From contig JAITAZ010000152.1 of assembly GCA_031283825.1 (NCBI GenBank), forward strand, positions 1 to 8,391: 8,391 nucleotides of DNA, read 5' to 3'. The DNA is from Planctomycetaceae bacterium. GTDB lineage: Bacteria; Planctomycetota; Planctomycetia; Pirellulales; Thermoguttaceae. Below, one piece after another: positions 1-5,652 of this stretch; position 1 is the first letter of the stretch, and every line of letters starts with the position of its first letter. The notes beneath the pieces are model-generated. The model saw nothing but the letters and a program-made list of their open reading frames with translations, did not search any database and was not told where the DNA came from. The translations under genes and the position numbers were made by a program.

Positions 1-440
1 ATCGATGGCGGCGCGACGATGTATTGATTGCCGACTTGAATATCGATTCCGGTTTTTTGACCTTGCCATTGAATATGTTTTGTTCCGACGACATCAACAT
101 TCGGTCGAGCAAAAAACAAATGCCAACCTCCAGAGCCGGTTCTTACCATCGGACAATCCGGCAATGTTCCGAGCGAATGAATAACGTTTTTCAAATCGTC
201 TGCGCCGTTGATTCCGTCTTTGCAATCGAGATCGATAACAAGTAAGTTTTCGCATTTGATTCCGATATTGCATTCAGGATATTGCGTCCACATTTTTGTA
301 ACGATAATTATATCTGTAGTCGCGGAGTTGCACCCTCTCGGCGCAGTCGGATAAAACGGAGATTTCAACTTCGACGCACATTGAAATACCGCATAACCAA
401 ACGAAACAAGCTCGCAAGCTGATTCAATAAAATTTGTCAT
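1..440 (-). CDS. Bifunctional DNA primase/polymerase (Prim-Pol, AEP), N-terminal part, cut by window edge
   Basis: I translated this by hand; the ATG is at 440-438 and the frame stays open to base 1, giving 146 codons. The family makes primers and extends DNA in phages and plasmids. Visible hallmarks are the N-terminal FGYAVFQ and KSPFYPTAPRGCNSATTD segment, an IGIKCENLLVIDLD strand with the metal-binding pair D70 and D72, the SGGWH motif at 103-107, and GIDIQVGNQYIVAPPS at 131-146. This matches the order of Prim-Pol (PF09250) motifs I, II and III. The rest of the protein, possibly including a helicase domain, lies outside the window. It starts 32 bp after the helicase stop, which suggests co-transcription. 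There is no clear Shine-Dalgarno sequence; the leader is A/T-rich with a TAACCAATT motif. A copy of the TTATCGTTACAAAA motif at 293-310 encodes IIVTK inside the domain. Confidence 0.9.
   Translation of the reverse strand, partial: MTNFIESACELVSFGYAVFQCASKLKSPFYPTAPRGCNSATTDIIIVTKMWTQYPECNIGIKCENLLVIDLDCKDGINGADDLKNVIHSLGTLPDCPMVRTGSGGWHLFFARPNVDVVGTKHIQWQGQKTGIDIQVGNQYIVAPPS
293..310 (-). repeat. Dispersed TTATCGTTACAAAA motif inside Prim-Pol
   Basis: On the minus strand this reads TAATTATCGTTACAAAAA, a full match to the motif seen in most gaps of the window. It encodes IIVTK in the Prim-Pol domain at a position where I expect a variable loop before the conserved Trp, without adding residues. 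Other within-gene copies lie at about 964, 1560 (helicase), 2784 (beta-helix), 4403 (nuclease end) and 4812 (71-residue gene). Confidence 0.6.
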
Positions 441-472
441 AATATACTGGTAGAATTTGTTTTATAAATTGG

Positions 473-2209
473 TTAAAACGGAACGTCATCATTGAGATCA
501 AAATTGATTTCAAATGGATCGCGTTTAGTCGAATCAATTTCTGTTTCCAAATAATCCGAAACAGCGTAAGGTTTTTCTGCAAGAAATCGCTTTATGATTC
601 TATCGAATTTTTCTCCAGCGATTTTTCGTACAATAATTCTTTTTGTGTCTGCGATTCCTCCGGCGTTGCCGATTCTTGCGGCTTGTTCTGCCGTATCGGG
701 CGTTGGATCGTTTGAACGTTCAATCCACCATTTTTCAAATTTCTTTCTCGCCCAACCTGAATGTTCGGGACAAACCCATTCCGATTTATATTTATTCAAA
801 CCGATTTCATAATCGATCCGTAATGTTTTCGGCGTAGATTCGTCCGCGCCTTGTTTGGAGTGAACGCTGTAGAAAATTTTGTTGACTTCATATTCCGTAT
901 CGATAATTTCTCCGGTTAAAATTCCCTCTCCCGATGCGATTGATTCGAGGTTATCGTTTTTTTGTAACGGAAATTCAAACCCGCATTCGGGACAAGCCGC
1001 ATACGCCGCATGAACAAACGTCTGACATTGCGGACACTCTTTAACGGGCGCGTCTCCGTCGCCGGATTGCTTGTCCTTGATTTGAATTGCGTCAACGGGA
1101 CCGTGTCTCAAAATGTTTCCGCCATAGTCAAGCACAAGACAATCCGACTTCGATTCATGCAATCGAAAACCGCGTCCTACCATTTGATAATACAATCCCG
1201 CCGAGTTCGTTGGTCGCAATAAAACCACGCAATCGATATTCGGCGCGTCGAATCCTGTCGTCAATACATTCACGTTGACTAAATATTTTAACGCTTGCGA
1301 CTCTCCACCGAATAAATTTTCTGCTATCGTTTCGCCTTTGAAACGACGTAGAATTAAATCTCTTTCGTTTGACGGCGTATCGCCGGTTACGATTCCGCAT
1401 TCAAGATTTGTTATTCGTTCAATAGTTTCTTTAACTCGTTTCGCATGATTAACCGAGACTGCAAAAATCAAAATCGAATGTCTATCTTGCGTTTTGGCGA
1501 CAATTTCGCGACATGCCGATTCGACGTTATCTTCCGTGTTAATCAGCGTTTCCATTTCTGTAACGATAAATTCTCCGCCTTGCAAATGTAATCCGCTGTA
1601 ATCGATTTTTTTTCGTCCCGACTTACTTTTAAGCGGACACAAAAAACCTTGCTCGATCAAATCGCGAATACCGATTTCGTAACAAATATTATTTAACAAA
1701 TTATCGTTGCCGCATAACATGCCGGATTTCATTCGATATGGAGTCGCCGTTAAACCAATAAGTCGAACAATCGGATTGACAACTTTTGATTCTTTCAGAA
1801 ACGTTTGATACATTCCCTCTCCATCGGTTGGCAATAGATGACATTCGTCAACGATAATCAAATCGAATTTATCGAGTTCGCAAGCGCGTTTGTAAACCGA
1901 TTGAATCCCTGCGACAATAATTTGTTTATCGGTTTCGCGTGATTTTAGACCAGCGGAATAAACGCCGACCGGAATATTCGGCGCGAGCGTTTGTAGTTTG
2001 TCCGCAGACTGTTGCAACAATTCCTTGACATGAGCGAGTACCAAAACTCGCCCGTTCCAACGCATGACCGCGTCGCGGCATATTGTCGCGATAACAAGCG
2101 TCTTGCCCGCTGCTGTGGGCAACACCACGCAAGGATTACCTTTTTCGTTGCGCAAATAATTATAAACAGCGTCAACCGCAGCACGCTGATAATGACGTAA
2201 TTCAAACAT
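473..2209 (-). CDS. Superfamily 2 DEAD/DECH-box DNA helicase with zinc ribbon
   Basis: A 578-residue ATP-dependent DNA helicase, probably for unwinding during element replication. Motifs in order: Q-like LRHYQRAAVDA at the N-terminus, Walker A PTAAGKT (31-37), DECH (121-124), TATP (154-157), VLTTGFDAP, and motif VI QMVGRGFRL (about 342-350). A four-cysteine ribbon follows (C392, C395, C406, C409), then a C-terminal domain with EWVCPEHSGWARKKFEKWW of a type seen in phage helicases. I chose the ATG at 2209 because homology begins there. An upstream start at 2308 would add 33 residues that are simply translated heptamer repeat (NSEFRIPNSEF). There is no Shine-Dalgarno sequence; the leader is A/T-rich. 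A stretch of about 15 residues (ETIAENLFGGESQAL) just before the VNVLTTGFD motif looks like a small insertion. It lies between the beta-helix gene and Prim-Pol on one strand. Confidence 0.93.
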   Translation of the reverse strand: MFELRHYQRAAVDAVYNYLRNEKGNPCVVLPTAAGKTLVIATICRDAVMRWNGRVLVLAHVKELLQQSADKLQTLAPNIPVGVYSAGLKSRETDKQIIVAGIQSVYKRACELDKFDLIIVDECHLLPTDGEGMYQTFLKESKVVNPIVRLIGLTATPYRMKSGMLCGNDNLLNNICYEIGIRDLIEQGFLCPLKSKSGRKKIDYSGLHLQGGEFIVTEMETLINTEDNVESACREIVAKTQDRHSILIFAVSVNHAKRVKETIERITNLECGIVTGDTPSNERDLILRRFKGETIAENLFGGESQALKYLVNVNVLTTGFDAPNIDCVVLLRPTNSAGLYYQMVGRGFRLHESKSDCLVLDYGGNILRHGPVDAIQIKDKQSGDGDAPVKECPQCQTFVHAAYAACPECGFEFPLQKNDNLESIASGEGILTGEIIDTEYEVNKIFYSVHSKQGADESTPKTLRIDYEIGLNKYKSEWVCPEHSGWARKKFEKWWIERSNDPTPDTAEQAARIGNAGGIADTKRIIVRKIAGEKFDRIIKRFLAEKPYAVSDYLETEIDSTKRDPFEINFDLNDDVPF

Positions 2210-2243
2210 AAAATTTATTAGTAAAAAGAATGTGAATGGAATA

Positions 2244-2275
2244 AATTCGGAATTCGGAATGCGGAATTCGGAATT
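2244..2275 (+). repeat. AATTCGG heptamer tract, copy 1 of an inverted pair
   Basis: Four and a half units of a 7-nt repeat, AATTCGG, with the third unit changed to AATGCGG; 32 bp in all. It lies 34 bp upstream of the helicase start, in its leader. Its exact reverse complement lies at 2381-2412, including the variant unit, so the two are copies of one sequence rather than chance low complexity. Confidence 0.9.
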
Positions 2276-2357
2276 AAGTTTTTTTATTTGTGATTGATAA
2301 AGTATCAAGAAAAAATTAACGTAATAAATAAACGGCTACAATTTTCGTTACAAAAAT
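2276..2357. other. Gap between beta-helix gene and helicase
   Basis: This A/T-rich segment lies between the two heptamer tracts. It contains a copy of the dispersed motif (TTTTCGTTACAAAAA, 2342-2356) right after the beta-helix stop. I see no gene, no clear -35/-10 pair and no T-run terminator on the transcribed strand. Confidence 0.5.
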
Positions 2358-3185
2358 TCATAGTCTAAAAGCTGATTCATAATTCCGAATTCCGCATTCC
2401 GAATTCCGAATTAACAAAACGTCTCCGCTGTAAGTTTTGTTTTCGACGATAGACTGTCCAGCGACTTGAACGTTGCAGAGTAAATACGACGTTCCGCGAA
2501 TTTTTGCATTTCCGCCAATGACGCAACATCCGACTATTTTTGAACGTCCGCCAACTCTTGACGATTGAGTTATCCAAACGTCGTCGGCAAGAAACGCGAT
2601 ATTTTCGACAATCGCGTTGTCATCGACGCGAACTCTATCGCACAATTTGACATCGCCTCTGACAATCGCGTTGCCCGCAATGATACAACGATCATTGACC
2701 GAAATCGCGCCTTCCAATCTTGCGAAATCTCGCGTCTCCGCAAGTCCGCAAAGATTAGGAAGACGCAACCGACCGCTTTTATTGTAACGATAATTACAAA
2801 ATATCCGCGAATTACCGCTGACCGTTACGCCGTCAGTAAGATACGATTTCAATCCAACGACAGAATTTTCATACGCGAAAACATTTTTGTACAAAAAAGC
2901 GTCATCTTGAATAATCGCCGAACCGCTCACCATCGTGCGACCATCTATCATCGCCCTATCTCGTAACAAAGCGTTTTGACTTACGCGACTTTGACCAGCG
3001 GCTATTGCATTGTCCGCAATCCAACAAACGCCGTCGTGCGAAAGGTTTTCGTCATATTCGATAAAGCCGCCAATCGTACCGGATTTGACGTTACCAAAAT
3101 CCCGCAATGCAATAATACGCTCAACGCGACGTCCATCGGGTAAATACGTCCACTGCTTAATTCGTGAAAATTTACGTTCTGTCAT
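2358..3185 (-). CDS. Left-handed parallel beta-helix (hexapeptide-repeat) protein, YdcK-like
   Basis: 275 residues. After a short N-terminal segment (LPDGRRVERIIALRDFGNV, then GGFIEYDENLSHDG), the protein is a run of imperfect hexapeptides such as ADNAIAAG, SQNALLRDRAMIDG, VSGSAIIQDDA, IAGNAIVRGDVKL and IGGNAKIRG. The spacing of small and aliphatic residues is that of a left-handed beta helix. The RDFG..K.G..GG.IE..ENLSH.G opening is like that of YdcK-type proteins, which resemble acyltransferases but have no proven reaction; similar proteins occur in phage genomes. I see no clear catalytic histidine, so a binding or structural role is as likely as an enzyme. The last roughly 17 residues (IRNSECGIRNYESAFRL) are translated AATTCGG heptamer repeat plus the run-off to the next stop, so the native C-terminus was probably altered. 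The start at 3185 follows an A/T-rich leader without Shine-Dalgarno sequence. Confidence 0.8.
   Translation of the reverse strand: MTERKFSRIKQWTYLPDGRRVERIIALRDFGNVKSGTIGGFIEYDENLSHDGVCWIADNAIAAGQSRVSQNALLRDRAMIDGRTMVSGSAIIQDDAFLYKNVFAYENSVVGLKSYLTDGVTVSGNSRIFCNYRYNKSGRLRLPNLCGLAETRDFARLEGAISVNDRCIIAGNAIVRGDVKLCDRVRVDDNAIVENIAFLADDVWITQSSRVGGRSKIVGCCVIGGNAKIRGTSYLLCNVQVAGQSIVENKTYSGDVLLIRNSECGIRNYESAFRL
2381..2412 (-). repeat. AATTCGG heptamer tract, copy 2 of an inverted pair
   Basis: Perfect 32-bp inverted copy of the tract at 2244-2275, separated from it by 105 bp. It lies inside the 3' end of the beta-helix gene and encodes IRNSECGIRN there. The pair could fold into a long hairpin around the 105-bp spacer, which holds the beta-helix stop codon and one TTTTCGTTACAAAA motif. 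Confidence 0.9.
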
Positions 3186-3227
3186 TTGATTATTAGTTTG
3201 TTAAGAATTATCGTTACATTAAATAAA

Positions 3228-4235
3228 TTACGCTTTCGAGTCGTCGTCTAGCAAATATTTCAACTCGAGAAGACACTGTTCAAGATACTCGCGTTCATAA
3301 TGATCTCTCAACTCCACTGCAAAAAGTTGAGGATTATCAGACGGCAAATAAACGGCAATACAATTTTTGATTTTACGTTTCGGATGAGGATTAAATCCAT
3401 TACGATTATTCGAGTCGACGTCGCAAAGTTCGACATTATCATAATCCGGCGTAGGAATTGCGTCGTGAGTTTTCTCGTCAACGCGAACCGCAAACTCATC
3501 GCAAGATGAATCCCACGGTAACTTCTCTGATTCGTCTAGTTCGCAAATACACTTGTCTGCATAATAACGACAACGACTACAAGTTGGCGACGGAGATGGA
3601 TTGTCTATCATCGGAATTTCCGATGATAGATTTTTTGATTGAACGCTATCTTGCCTATCTTGTATCATCGGAATTTCCGATGATAGATTTTTTGAATGCG
3701 TTTGATTTTGTCGAATATAATTCGCATTTTGTTTATAAATTTGGTTGCCGCGTTGTATGGTTCGATTTTCTATCTTCGGAATTTCCGAAGATAGCTCAAG
3801 TTCTTTTCGAATTGCCGCTACCGTTTTATCATTCACGCCGACATGTTTTGCGATTTTAACGTTGCTTAATTTTATGCCGTTAGGGTGTAATAACGCTTGT
3901 TTTACGGCGTTTCGTTTATCTTCGTTTGAGCGTTGCAAGCCGTGAGATTTATTCGCGCCGATACTTGCCCATCGTGCGTCGTCGATTGTTCCGACTTGTT
4001 GTTCGACGAGAATTTTCTCGTCCGCTTTAAGTCGAACATGCGCCTCGTAGCGATGGAATCCATCGGCAAGAATATATTGATCATTCGGTTCGTCATAAAA
4101 GACGAGTATCGGTGGAAACTTCACGCCCGATGACATCGCCTCCATGTAGTCGCGAACAACATCTTCGTTAACCGCGACTCGCGATTGTGTATCAAGATCA
4201 ACTCGGATACGTTTGGGATCAATTAAAGTTGTCAT
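3228..4235 (-). CDS. ParB-like nuclease-domain DNA-binding protein with repeated SSEIP motif
   Basis: 335 residues. An N-terminal ParB/Srx-type domain spans about residues 4-100, with the signature ILADGFHRYEA (55-65, including the GxHR pattern), as in ParB/Spo0J and plasmid partition or phage regulators. A helix-turn-helix follows at about 121-147 (KLSNVKIAKHVGVNDKTVAAIRKEL). Next comes a low-complexity linker carrying three copies of LSSEIP(K/M)I starting at residues 148, 184 and 203. As I recall, one SEIPK motif at the first position is common in this family; two extra copies are not. A Cys-rich patch (C219, C222, C229, C231, C245) may bind zinc. The family binds DNA at palindromic sites, and some members bind or hydrolyse CTP; neither is shown here. 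No Shine-Dalgarno sequence is visible. The leader has A8 and a TAACCAATTAACAAA motif. Its role could be partition, origin recognition or transcription control. Confidence 0.85.
   Translation of the reverse strand: MTTLIDPKRIRVDLDTQSRVAVNEDVVRDYMEAMSSGVKFPPILVFYDEPNDQYILADGFHRYEAHVRLKADEKILVEQQVGTIDDARWASIGANKSHGLQRSNEDKRNAVKQALLHPNGIKLSNVKIAKHVGVNDKTVAAIRKELELSSEIPKIENRTIQRGNQIYKQNANYIRQNQTHSKNLSSEIPMIQDRQDSVQSKNLSSEIPMIDNPSPSPTCSRCRYYADKCICELDESEKLPWDSSCDEFAVRVDEKTHDAIPTPDYDNVELCDVDSNNRNGFNPHPKRKIKNCIAVYLPSDNPQLFAVELRDHYEREYLEQCLLELKYLLDDDSKA
3604..3636. repeat. Palindrome C in the ParB-like gene (arms 13 bp)
   Basis: Arms TCTATCATCGGAA (3604-3616) and TTCCGATGATAGA (3618-3630) flank a single central T and are followed on the plus strand by T6. 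On the coding strand it encodes LSSEIPMID. The region is a near-identical direct repeat, about 33 bp long, of the palindrome at 3663-3693. Confidence 0.9.
3663..3693. repeat. Palindrome B in the ParB-like gene (arms 11 bp)
   Basis: Arms TATCATCGGAA (3663-3673) and TTCCGATGATA (3675-3685) flank a central T, followed on the plus strand by GATTTTTT. It encodes LSSEIPMIQ. Its centre is 57 bp from that of palindrome C and 108 bp from that of palindrome A; both distances are whole codons. Confidence 0.9.
3770..3794. repeat. Palindrome A in the ParB-like gene (arms 12 bp), with paired base changes
   Basis: Arms CTATCTTCGGAA (3770-3781) and TTCCGAAGATAG (3783-3794) flank a central T. Compared with copies B and C, an A is T in the left arm and the matching T is A in the right arm, so pairing is kept. 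It encodes LSSEIPKIE, the copy closest to the family motif and so probably the ancestral one. Confidence 0.9.
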
Positions 4236-4244
4236 ATAATTTTT

Positions 4245-4259
4245 TTTGTTAATTGGTTA
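4245..4259 (-). promoter_or_regulatory. Shared leader motif TAACCAATTAACAAA before the ParB-like gene
   Basis: On the minus strand TAACCAATTAACAAA ends 9 nt before the ATG, with an A-run between. The identical 15-mer lies before DUF669 (5482-5496), and a looser form (TAACCAATTTATAA) lies before Prim-Pol. It may be a promoter part, a translation enhancer for leaders lacking a Shine-Dalgarno sequence, or a protein site; the sequence does not decide. Confidence 0.55.
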
Positions 4260-4287
4260 TAATCATTGTTTAAACTATGAGTTATGC

Positions 4288-4349
4288 GATTTATATGATT
4301 GACATGATTTATAAAATTAAATCTTATAAATCATGCAATCATATAAATC
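4288..4349. repeat. Long AT-rich inverted repeat between nuclease and ParB-like gene
   Basis: The left arm 4288-4314 and right arm 4324-4349 are reverse complements over 26-27 nt, with a single extra base in the left arm, around a 9-nt loop (AATTAAATC). The inner 11 bp (ATGATTTATAA / TTATAAATCAT) are perfect. A further TTATAAATC follows at 4350-4358. There is no T-run on the transcribed strand, so it is a poor intrinsic terminator; an origin unwinding site, mRNA stabiliser or protein site are alternatives. Confidence 0.85.
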
Positions 4350-4383
4350 TTATAAATCAAAAAAACACAATTCGGACGTTGGA

Positions 4384-4725
4384 TCACGATTCTGTATTTT
4401 TTGTAACGATAATTCTTGCTAGTTTTGGCAGGTGTTCGAGTTTAACGATAGCGACCCAATCTTTTTTATTTCGACGATGTAGGACGAGCGGAATTTTCGT
4501 TTCGCCTGCATCGTTGCTTGCTTGCTCAAGCGATTCGTAAAGATTGAATCGTTCAACTCGTTTGCATTCGATATGAATCTCTGGAATGTCGATCAACACG
4601 TCGGGCGATTCGGGACCGCCTTTGAATTGCACTCCTCGACCTGCTCTAACATTAAGAACTCGTTGGAGTTCCTTTGCGACTTCGCGTTCTCCGCGTTTGC
4701 CTTTATTCTTGGAAAAAAGTCCCAT
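4384..4725 (-). CDS. Small PD-(D/E)XK endonuclease, Holliday-junction-resolvase-like
   Basis: 113 residues, the size of phage and archaeal Hjc-type resolvases. The N-terminal KGKRGEREVAKELQRVL carries the conserved E13. RGVQFKGGPESPDVLID supplies D42, and IHIECKRVE supplies E53-x-K55, completing the E...D...ExK metal site. The downstream QASNDAGETKIPLVLHRRNKKDWVAIV is typical of a phage family annotated as putative PDDEXK endonuclease. It probably cuts branched recombination or replication intermediates. I chose the ATG at 4725, not 4842, because GGAGAT at 4739-4734 lies 8 nt upstream and homology begins there. The start lies inside the 3' end of the 71-residue gene (23 bp overlap), which suggests coupled translation. 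The last codons (IIVTKNTES) are formed by a copy of the TTATCGTTACAAAA motif. Confidence 0.87.
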   Translation of the reverse strand: MGLFSKNKGKRGEREVAKELQRVLNVRAGRGVQFKGGPESPDVLIDIPEIHIECKRVERFNLYESLEQASNDAGETKIPLVLHRRNKKDWVAIVKLEHLPKLARIIVTKNTES

Positions 4726-4918
4726 AATTTTTGATCTCCAAAATCGATTTAGGCTCTTTAGTAAGCGACAATTTGTTTTCATCTCTGCTACGCCGCAAAG
4801 ATTGAATTTTTGTAACGAAATTGTCAAATGGATTAGTTGCATTCGGATAAGACGACGACGCTGGAGGTTCGTCTGGAAATTCGAATGTAATTTTCGTTTG
4901 TAAAATAGTGATTTTCAT
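4703..4918 (-). CDS. Small hypothetical protein, 71 residues
   Basis: I do not recognise this protein. It starts at an ATG at 4918 (MKITILQTKITFEFPDEPP) and ends at 4703, running 23 bp into the nuclease gene in another frame. It fills the only sizeable space between DUF669 and the nuclease and is preceded by the same kind of leader as its neighbours: a TTATCGTAACAAAA motif, then TTAACA, then an A-rich run before the ATG. It has no clear Shine-Dalgarno sequence. The composition is polar with an extended N-terminus, no membrane segment and no cysteines. The central part has NFVTKIQS, encoded by a copy of the dispersed motif. It may be a small partner of DUF669 or the nuclease, or only a translated leader for the nuclease. 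Confidence 0.6.
   Translation of the reverse strand: MKITILQTKITFEFPDEPPASSSYPNATNPFDNFVTKIQSLRRSRDENKLSLTKEPKSILEIKNYGTFFQE
4734..4739 (-). promoter_or_regulatory. Ribosome-binding site deciding the nuclease start
   Basis: GGAGAT on the minus strand, 8 nt before the ATG at 4725. It lies inside the 71-residue gene, so the nuclease is probably translated from the same message by re-initiation. It favours the 113-residue protein over the longer frame from 4842. Confidence 0.8.
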
Positions 4919-4966
4919 TTTAATTTTTTATGTTAATGATTTTTTGTTACGATAATTCACGCTTGT

Positions 4967-5467
4967 TTAACGAACCCATGGCGGAGTATTATCATTGACC
5001 GTCGCTTGCGGATATTGAGCCGCTTGCGACGTCGCCAAACCGGTCGTTGCAACTGAAACATTTGAAATCATGCTATCGCGTTTCGCATAACCTTTGATTT
5101 CGTTATAAATGTTATCAGTGTCGTAGTCGTGTTTTAACTTGACCGTAATTGTAAGCGGGATATGATGTAACTCATTTGAATCTCGCGGTTTCAAAACGCC
5201 GACTGAATGACAAATCGCCGAAAGATTCGCTCGCGCTATCTCGACTGTTTGTTGGTTGCGATGATTAAGGCAAAGCCGATCCCAAACTTTGCGACCGCGA
5301 TATTGACCATCAAGAATCGTAAATTCAAATTCAAGATAAGTACTATCGCCCGCTTTAGTCGGCTTAATTTCCGACTTTGTTATCTCCGCAACATATTTGC
5401 CCGACGGCAAAACGTCAAATGGAATAGACGGATCAACTTGAGATGCGTCAAAATTAATTTGAGTCAT
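4967..5467 (-). CDS. DUF669 family phage protein, probable ssDNA-binding partner
   Basis: 166 residues. The sequence MTQINFDASQVDPSIPFDVLPSGKYVAEITKSEIKPTKAGDSTYLEFEFTILDGQYRGRKVWDRL, described here only by its landmarks (FDVLPSGKY, S.IKPTK.G, LEFEF.ILDG..RGR.VWDR), has the pattern of DUF669 (PF05037), followed by NLSAICHSVGV. The C-terminus is a flexible Gln/Ala/Thr-rich tail ending in TPPWVR, similar in layout to other DUF669 proteins and to SSB tails. The family is found in phage recombination blocks next to AAA ATPases and exonucleases, exactly as here. A single-strand-binding role is inferred from context, not shown. The start at 5467 is supported by AGGAA (5480-5476) 8 nt upstream. The leader also carries TAACCAATTAACAAA. 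Confidence 0.88.
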   Translation of the reverse strand: MTQINFDASQVDPSIPFDVLPSGKYVAEITKSEIKPTKAGDSTYLEFEFTILDGQYRGRKVWDRLCLNHRNQQTVEIARANLSAICHSVGVLKPRDSNELHHIPLTITVKLKHDYDTDNIYNEIKGYAKRDSMISNVSVATTGLATSQAAQYPQATVNDNTPPWVR

Positions 5468-5481
5468 TTTAAAGTTTCCTG

Positions 5482-5496
5482 TTTGTTAATTGGTTA
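5482..5496 (-). promoter_or_regulatory. Shared leader motif TAACCAATTAACAAA before DUF669
   Basis: Identical 15-mer to the one before the ParB-like gene. Here it ends 14 nt before the ATG and is followed by a Shine-Dalgarno AGGAA, so it works in a leader of the other type as well. Confidence 0.55.
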
Positions 5497-5544
5497 AATT
5501 AGTTGTTAAATTGTTGTTGATAAATGTAAATGGAATAAGTTAAA

Positions 5545-5620
5545 CATTTCCGTTACAGAAATTATTTTTCGTTACAAAAATTATTTCCTGGTATGAAAAT
5601 TATTTTTTGTTACGAAAAAT
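5545..5620. repeat. Cluster of three dispersed motif copies upstream of DUF669
   Basis: CGTTAC cores lie at 5551 and 5570, and a GTTACG core at 5609, each between A/T runs (TTTCCGTTACAGAAATT, TTTTCGTTACAAAAATT, TTTTTGTTACGAAAAAT). A decayed fourth copy (GGTATGAAAATT) lies at about 5590. Spacings between neighbouring cores are about 19-20 bp, one helical double turn, so proteins bound to them would lie on the same DNA face. Confidence 0.7.
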
Positions 5621-5621
5621 C

Positions 5622-5648
5622 CCTTACTCCATTACTCCCTTACTCCCT
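5622..5648 (-). repeat. G-rich 8-nt tandem repeat after the ATPase gene
   Basis: On the transcribed strand it reads as GGGAGTAA, GGGAGTAA, TGGAGTAA, then GGG: a unit of 8 nt repeated just over three times, starting a few bases after the ATPase stop. The four G-runs (one with two Gs) have short loops and could form a weak G-quadruplex in RNA or DNA. Confidence 0.8.
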
Positions 5649-5652
5649 ATTT

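Noticed and set aside
24..245. 73-codon open frame on the plus strand at the left edge.
   Set aside because: It lies opposite the Prim-Pol gene, whose motifs are clear; no leader or family resemblance.
2210..2308. N-terminal extension of the helicase by 33 residues.
   Set aside because: The extra residues are translated heptamer repeat and A/T-rich leader; homology starts at the ATG at 2209.
2565..2966. 133-codon plus-strand frame opposite the beta-helix gene.
   Set aside because: Shadow of the hexapeptide repeats; no leader or recognisable domain.
3604..3694. Intrinsic terminators: hairpins followed by T6 on the plus strand inside the ParB-like gene.
   Set aside because: The T-runs are on the strand opposite to transcription, and no plus-strand gene ends there. 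The shape fits, but the orientation does not, unless antisense RNA exists.
3458..3859. 133-codon plus-strand open frame across the ParB-like gene, with repeated SSEFPMIDFL.
   Set aside because: It is the mirror reading of the same palindromes; no start context or family resemblance, while the minus-strand frame has a ParB domain and helix-turn-helix.
4726..4842. Longer nuclease start at 4842.
   Set aside because: The added residues overlap the 71-residue gene and lack homology; the ATG at 4725 has a good ribosome site.
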